Positions 61,901 to 64,000 of a DNA stretch of 64,000 bases are shown here, in pieces. The stretch is taken from positions 72,173,338 through 72,237,337 of the forward strand of contig NC_071354.1 of assembly GCF_943734655.1 (NCBI RefSeq). The letters are read 5' to 3'. Below the pieces are notes generated by a model that was not told the DNA's origin, did not search any database, and saw only the letters and a program-made list of their open reading frames with translations. Position 1 is the first letter of the stretch, and the number at the start of each line of letters is the position of its first letter. Made by a program: the position numbers and the translations under genes. This stretch comes from Sabethes cyaneus. Taxonomy: Eukaryota; Arthropoda; Insecta; Diptera; Culicidae.

Positions 61901-64000
61901 CTCTACTCTACTCTACTCTACTCTACTCTACTCTACTCTACTCTACTCTACTCTACTCTACTCTACTCTACTCTACTCTACTCTACTCTACTCTACTCTA
62001 CTCTACTCTACTCTACTCTACTCTACTCTACTCTACTCTACTCTACTCTACTCTACTCTACTCTACTCTACTCTACTCTACTCTACTCTACTCTACTCGT
62101 TACATTGGTATTAATTGATTAATTACTTAATTTGTTGGTAGTAGACCGAGTATGGGAACTGCCACAAAGTCATTGACCATTTTTCTATCTGACATCTTCG
62201 CTACATGTGCAGCACACTTTAGCTCATCGTGCTTTATCAGTATGACATGACAGTATCAGTATTCTTGTGTTCTTGGTTAGCTTTGCCTGCGACGTACTCC
62301 ATCCACCAACTAGCGCTAAGGTTTGGTCGTAGAATTTTACGCTCAAAACGCATAGTATCAACTAGTTGGCCTACTTTAACATCCCAGCTTCATGGCATAT
62401 AAAACCACTGTATTTTAGCAGATCGCTTGGCTACTGGTCGCCTCGCTAGTGCTGCTTCAGCCTTTCAACCAACTTGTTCGCGAGAAGACAAAGTTTGAAA
62501 TCTCGGCATATATCGGCTTGTGATCATAGCCTTTGCCCGGATTGTTAAGCGTCTTATGAAACTTCCATGCATCGTTTACATAGTACAGTTCTTCCATCAC
62601 TTCGCTATCCGGTTTTTTCTGTTTGCACTTTTTTGTTCCGCGTCTGTCTGTACCGTCCCTCACTAGATCTCGCTCGGTGTTGGAATATTTCCTGTCCGCC
62701 TATATTATTCTCTTCCACTAACTGCTTGCATTCGCCATCACACCAGTCATTTCTTCCACTCAGATCGGGGTTATTAGAATTGAAAGTAATTTTTCAACAG
62801 ATGCACGCATTAGAAAAATTAACTAATTTCGGATGGTGATCAAAGAAAAAGTACGAAAGGTAATTCAATGGAACAAATTTTATGACTGCATTATCAATTG
62901 TTTCGCGGCAGCCATTTGAAACCGTCAAGCAACTACGCTCGACACTTTGTTCGTACTGACCGCTTCACTCCGGAGCTTGGCGTGGGAGATACATTTGACG
63001 TCATCGCTTACCTTCTTGGCGGGAGACGTCAAATACCCGACCCCTATCAGTCGTTGTCGTTCAGGGTCAAGTAGGTCTCATCATCCATTATGACCACGAC
63101 GTCACGTTTTGTCGGAAATATGATTTTCACCAGCACCTTCAGCCGCTCCTTCTGGGAGTTAGCTGATCAGTTGATTGCTATTGTAAGGATTTCTGAGAGG
63201 GCTTAAAAAATCAATAAATTCTATTATCATAATTTCGACGCCATTAGTTGTGGCTCCAAAGCAGAATATTTCAATTAATAATACCTTCTTAATTCAATTT
63301 CAGGTCACATTTGCGGATAAAATGCTCGGTTTCATGGCTTGGGTGATGCCGCTGTTTGTCGCTTGCTCTACCTTTGGCTCACTGAACGGAGCGATCTTCG
63401 CATCGTCTCGTTTGTTCTTCGTAGGAGCTCGCAACGGTCACCTGCCGGCAGCAATATCGCTGATCAACGTGAGCTGTTTGACTCCCATTCCCTCGTTAAT
63501 ATTTCTGGTAAGTATACATGCATGTATAATCAATGAATTGAAATAACCCCACATTTTCCATTTGCCTACAGTGCCTTCTAACGCTAGTGCTGCTATTCAT
63601 CCGGGATGTTTTCTCCATTATCAACTACGTCAGCTACGTGGAAATTCTTTTCATTTTCTTGTCCGTCGCTGGCTTACTTCGCCTACGCCAGAAGCAACCG
63701 AAAGCCAAACGACCGATAAAGGTAGTAAAATACTTAACTCATTTTCTATATGTTTCTGATTATGCTTTTACAACTTTTCACCAGGTGTCTCTGATTATTC
63801 CGATAATCTTCCTGTTGACGGCTGGTTTTCTGGTGGTGTTTTCCGTGTTTGAGTCACCCGCTGAGGTGGCCATCGGCACATTCATCATCGTTCTTGGCAT
63901 TCCAGTATACTACATAACGATTCACAAGCCCTGGAAATGGCTGACGGAGAAATCGCAGGCGATCAACATGTTCTGCTCGAAGCTGTTTGTGTGCATGCCT
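46617..64000 (+). CDS. SLC7-family amino acid transporter light chain (Y+L/LAT type), 7 exons, 3' end outside window
   Basis: The exons 46617-46938, 57189-57407, 57480-57750, 57823-57943, 63304-63507, 63572-63721 and 63785-64000 join in frame (1503 nt, 501 codons). All introns are GT-AG. The protein has a cytosolic N-terminus with an acidic stretch (about residues 36-43), then the 12-helix APC fold. The unwound TM1 substrate motif GAGIF is at residues 66-70, followed by VSPKG. AELGT and KSGGDYAY lie at about 105-120. Cys165 sits in the loop after TM3, where light chains form the disulfide with the SLC3A2/CD98 heavy chain. Exon 5 carries FGSLNGAIFASSRLFFVGAR. Family knowledge: such light chains exchange neutral, and in Y+L types also cationic, amino acids at the plasma membrane. 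The residues after TM2 (VPAGNAITAITFA) look more Y+L-like than LAT1-like, but substrate choice is not proven. The short C-terminal tail is cut by the window end. Two large introns are full of repeats. Confidence 0.95.
48030..49080 (-). pseudogene. RTE-type LINE relic in SLC7 intron 1 (antisense)
   Basis: 48957-48619 gives VPLHHIFIDFKATYDTVDRD, GFPDKLTRMIRATLD and RRGLRCGLSCMLFN. 48560-48030 gives the C-terminal part in broken frames, up to the RWAGHV and GARSARRFDQ-type region. The YADD region is damaged. Inserted against the gene's direction. Confidence 0.82.
49099..49585 (+). pseudogene. Jockey-clade LINE relic in SLC7 intron 1 (sense)
   Basis: The plus strand gives VAVIYANLKEAFDKVDRKYC, then in other frames QLTGWLESYL, GSNLGRLLFILFFNDVALTL, and after a deletion HPHQVTWYLRNEHAQKRFIR, LAFKSLPLRDPNNLPP. 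These are RT motifs and the post-RT region. No intact frame. Confidence 0.75.
50541..50650 (+). pseudogene. Short LINE RT fragment
   Basis: The frame reads VGEPQGSIFGPLLFVLYIID, then LPSLKMCKSC, which is the PQGS-LGPLLF motif of jockey/R1/I-type reverse transcriptases. Flanks are unrecognised. 50650-51772 holds nothing else I can name. Confidence 0.75.
51773..52745 (+). mobile_element. TTAA-flanked non-autonomous element, left arm of a large inverted repeat
   Basis: TTAA at 51773-51776 and 52742-52745. The ends are GGGGAAACCGAAAGTGGCTC and, inverted, GGCGATACCGAAAGTGG. Without the 187-bp MITE and its duplicated 8 bp it is 778 bp, the same length as its inverted partner at 52863-53640. No coding region. 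Confidence 0.88.
52294..52480. mobile_element. 187-bp hAT-like MITE nested in the left arm
   Basis: CATTATTC flanks it at 52286-52293 and 52481-52488. The partner arm reads through with a single CATTATTC, proving the insertion. The ends CACCCCATCG and, inverted, CAAGCCCATGG resemble hAT ends, and an 8-bp duplication is the hAT hallmark. Confidence 0.8.
52863..53640 (-). mobile_element. TTAA-flanked element, right arm (inverted copy)
   Basis: TTAA at 52863-52866 and 53637-53640. Apart from few mismatches it is the reverse complement of 51773-52745 without the nested MITE. 117 bp of unrelated sequence (52746-52862) separates the arms. Confidence 0.88.
53815..54112. mobile_element. 298-bp hAT-like MITE
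   Basis: The 8-bp duplication GATACCAC lies at 53807-53814 and 54113-54120. The ends are CAAGGGGTCGG and CCGACCCCTTG, with inverted similarity continuing over about 22 bp. No coding region. Confidence 0.88.
54922..55594 (+). mobile_element. GGGT..ACCC element, copy 3 (673 bp)
   Basis: It starts GGGTTTATTTCTAATTCCCG and ends AACATACCC, with TA outside both ends. Collinear with 19029-19690. It has the clearest boundaries of the three copies. Confidence 0.86.
56230..56522 (-). repeat. SINE-like repeat with a tRNA-type B box, inside an inverted repeat
   Basis: The minus strand contains GGGTTCGAATCC (B-box consensus) about 40 bases after an A-box-like TTAGAGGCGCTGG. It is followed by a non-tRNA body and a pyrimidine-rich tail. 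56418-56450 and 56490-56517 are inverted copies (AACACCCGCTAGGGCATGTG). A folded tRNA does not form cleanly, so this is at best tRNA-derived. Confidence 0.45.
56690..56815 (-). repeat. Dispersed repeat, copy 2 (partner at 2632-2800)
   Basis: Reverse-complement match to the early-window block, including GAATCCAAAGCCTTTTTGC. It has an extra small duplication of GGATCCATAWTTCGCCAG near 56775-56810. Confidence 0.7.
57189..57407 (+). CDS. SLC7 exon 2 (TM3 and heavy-chain cysteine loop)
   Basis: 219 nt. The acceptor TTCTTTCGCAG precedes GAACCATGATC, and the donor is GTAAGT at 57408. It encodes GTMIPKSGGDYAYIGEAFG, TM3, and the loop with Cys165 (PLWPTCEPPYES). That cysteine is where light chains form the disulfide to the type II glycoprotein heavy chain. 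Confidence 0.95.
57480..57750 (+). CDS. SLC7 exon 3 (TM4-TM6)
   Basis: 271 nt after a 72-bp intron. It opens with the rest of a split TGT codon and encodes LLTAINCYNVKWVARVTETF, then hydrophobic segments and FSYSGWNYLNFVTEELKDP, the most conserved block of the family. The donor is GTACGT at 57751. Confidence 0.95.
57823..57943 (+). CDS. SLC7 exon 4 (TM7)
   Basis: 121 nt after a 72-bp intron (acceptor ATGTTTCAG). It encodes RNLPRAICISMPTVTIIYVV, then NIAYFAVLAPDVMLSSQAVA. The donor GTAAGT is at 57944. The next exon lies 5.36 kb downstream. Confidence 0.95.
58781..62098 (+). repeat. (CTCTA)n array, about 663 units
   Basis: A 3.3-kb pentanucleotide array inside SLC7 intron 4. Only four variant units are seen, all in the first 300 bp: CTCTG at 58826, and CTCCA at 59001, 59071 and 59076. 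From 59081 to 62095 every unit is identical. A short seed (ACTCTACTTGACTCTACTCC) lies upstream at 58649-58669, separated by 106 bp of other sequence. Confidence 0.98.
62440..62770 (-). pseudogene. RTE-type LINE linker relic in SLC7 intron 4
   Basis: The minus strand reads SGRNDWCDGECKQLVEENN, then in another frame VMEELYYVNDAWKFHKTLNN, PGKGYDHKPIYAEIS. It corresponds to the NDW-EC to K-FY-KLN-KG linker region of the larger copies. Frames are broken. Confidence 0.75.
63040..63160 (-). pseudogene. ITm transposase relic in SLC7 intron 4
   Basis: The minus strand reads NSQKERLKVLVKIIFPTKRD, then VVVIMDDETYLTLNDND. MDDETY carries the first catalytic Asp of the IS630-Tc1-mariner DDE/D domain. The sequence differs from the copy at 9235-9936. 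The remainder is scrambled. Confidence 0.75.
63304..63507 (+). CDS. SLC7 exon 5 (TM8-TM9)
   Basis: 204 nt, phase 0 at both ends, between CAATTTCAG and GTAAGT. It encodes VTFADKMLGFMAWVMP, then the family signature region with FASSRLFFVGARNGHLP and TPIPSLIFL. Confidence 0.95.
63572..63721 (+). CDS. SLC7 exon 6 (TM10-TM11)
   Basis: 150 nt (50 codons), phase 0. The acceptor is TTGCCTACAG. It encodes CLLTLVLLFIRDVFSIINYV, a second hydrophobic helix, and the conserved basic loop RLRQKQPKAKRPIK before GTAGTA. Confidence 0.93.
63785..64000 (+). CDS. SLC7 exon 7 (TM12 and start of C-terminal tail, partial)
   Basis: The exon is open to the window edge, 72 codons, after acceptor TTTTCACCAG. It encodes VSLIIPIIFLLTAGFLVVFS, a short loop, a last helix ending IPVYYITIHKPW, and the first cytosolic residues. 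No stop codon is reached. Light chains of this type usually end soon after this point. Confidence 0.92.
   Translation, partial: MSLIIPIIFLLTAGFLVVFSVFESPAEVAIGTFIIVLGIPVYYITIHKPWKWLTEKSQAINMFCSKLFVCMP

Larger units (their letters stand above)
57944..63303 (+). other. SLC7 intron 4 (5.36 kb) containing a giant pentanucleotide array
   Basis: This is a GT-AG intron between the SSQAVA and VTFADK coding blocks, which are contiguous in all family members. It carries the (CTCTA)n array, an RTE LINE relic and a transposase relic. 57944-58640 and 62100-62440 show nothing I recognise. Confidence 0.9.

Overview
The window looks like euchromatic DNA of a culicine (Aedes-type) mosquito. This is an inference from several things: AT-rich DNA, long introns packed with mobile elements, nested RTE- and jockey-type LINE debris, IS630-Tc1-mariner transposase relics, copia debris, and dozens of short inverted-repeat elements (MITEs). 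There are no bacterial or phage features, no CRISPR array and no convincing tRNA or rRNA gene. Only two host genes can be supported.

Host genes. (1) On the minus strand at 20095-21417 there is a complete three-exon gene of 400 codons for an AAMP-type WD40 protein with an acidic N-terminus and eight WD blades. (2) On the plus strand from 46617 to beyond the window end there is an SLC7 light-chain amino acid transporter (Y+L/LAT type). Seven coding exons join in frame to 501 codons, and the C-terminus lies outside the window. Intron 1 (46939-57188) and intron 4 (57944-63303) hold most of its length. Short introns separate the remaining exons.

Layout. 1-6800: AT-rich non-genic DNA with a 2.45-kb terminal-inverted-repeat element (3450-5903) that carries a 540-bp tandem repeat. 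6800-10560: jockey and RTE LINE relics, a transposase relic and MITEs. 10960-12115: a 1.15-kb purine-rich tract. 13720-18850: LINE and copia relics, with a solo-LTR-like insertion inside one LINE. 19029-19690: first copy of a GGGT..ACCC element. 20095-21417: AAMP. 21940-28384: a cluster of foldback and MITE elements. 28385-31340: plain AT-rich DNA. 31340-37505: a near-complete but broken RTE LINE (31620-34525), a second RTE relic in the opposite orientation (34842-36420) with an inserted repeat, and a jockey relic. 40560-43560: more RTE relics. 44381-45117: second GGGT..ACCC copy with a nested MITE. 46617-64000: SLC7 gene, whose intron 1 contains LINE pieces, a 778-bp-arm inverted repeat made of two TTAA-flanked elements, hAT-like MITEs and the third GGGT..ACCC copy. 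Intron 4 contains a 3.3-kb (CTCTA)n array plus LINE and transposase relics.

The genes do not form a pathway. AAMP and SLC7 are independent housekeeping-type loci. I did not find a new protein-coding system. The striking content is repeat architecture: precise nested insertions with readable target-site duplications, a MITE group with unusual variable 2-bp duplications, several TTAA-flanked families with G-rich ends, a large intronic hairpin, and a long, almost pure pentanucleotide array inside a transcribed intron.
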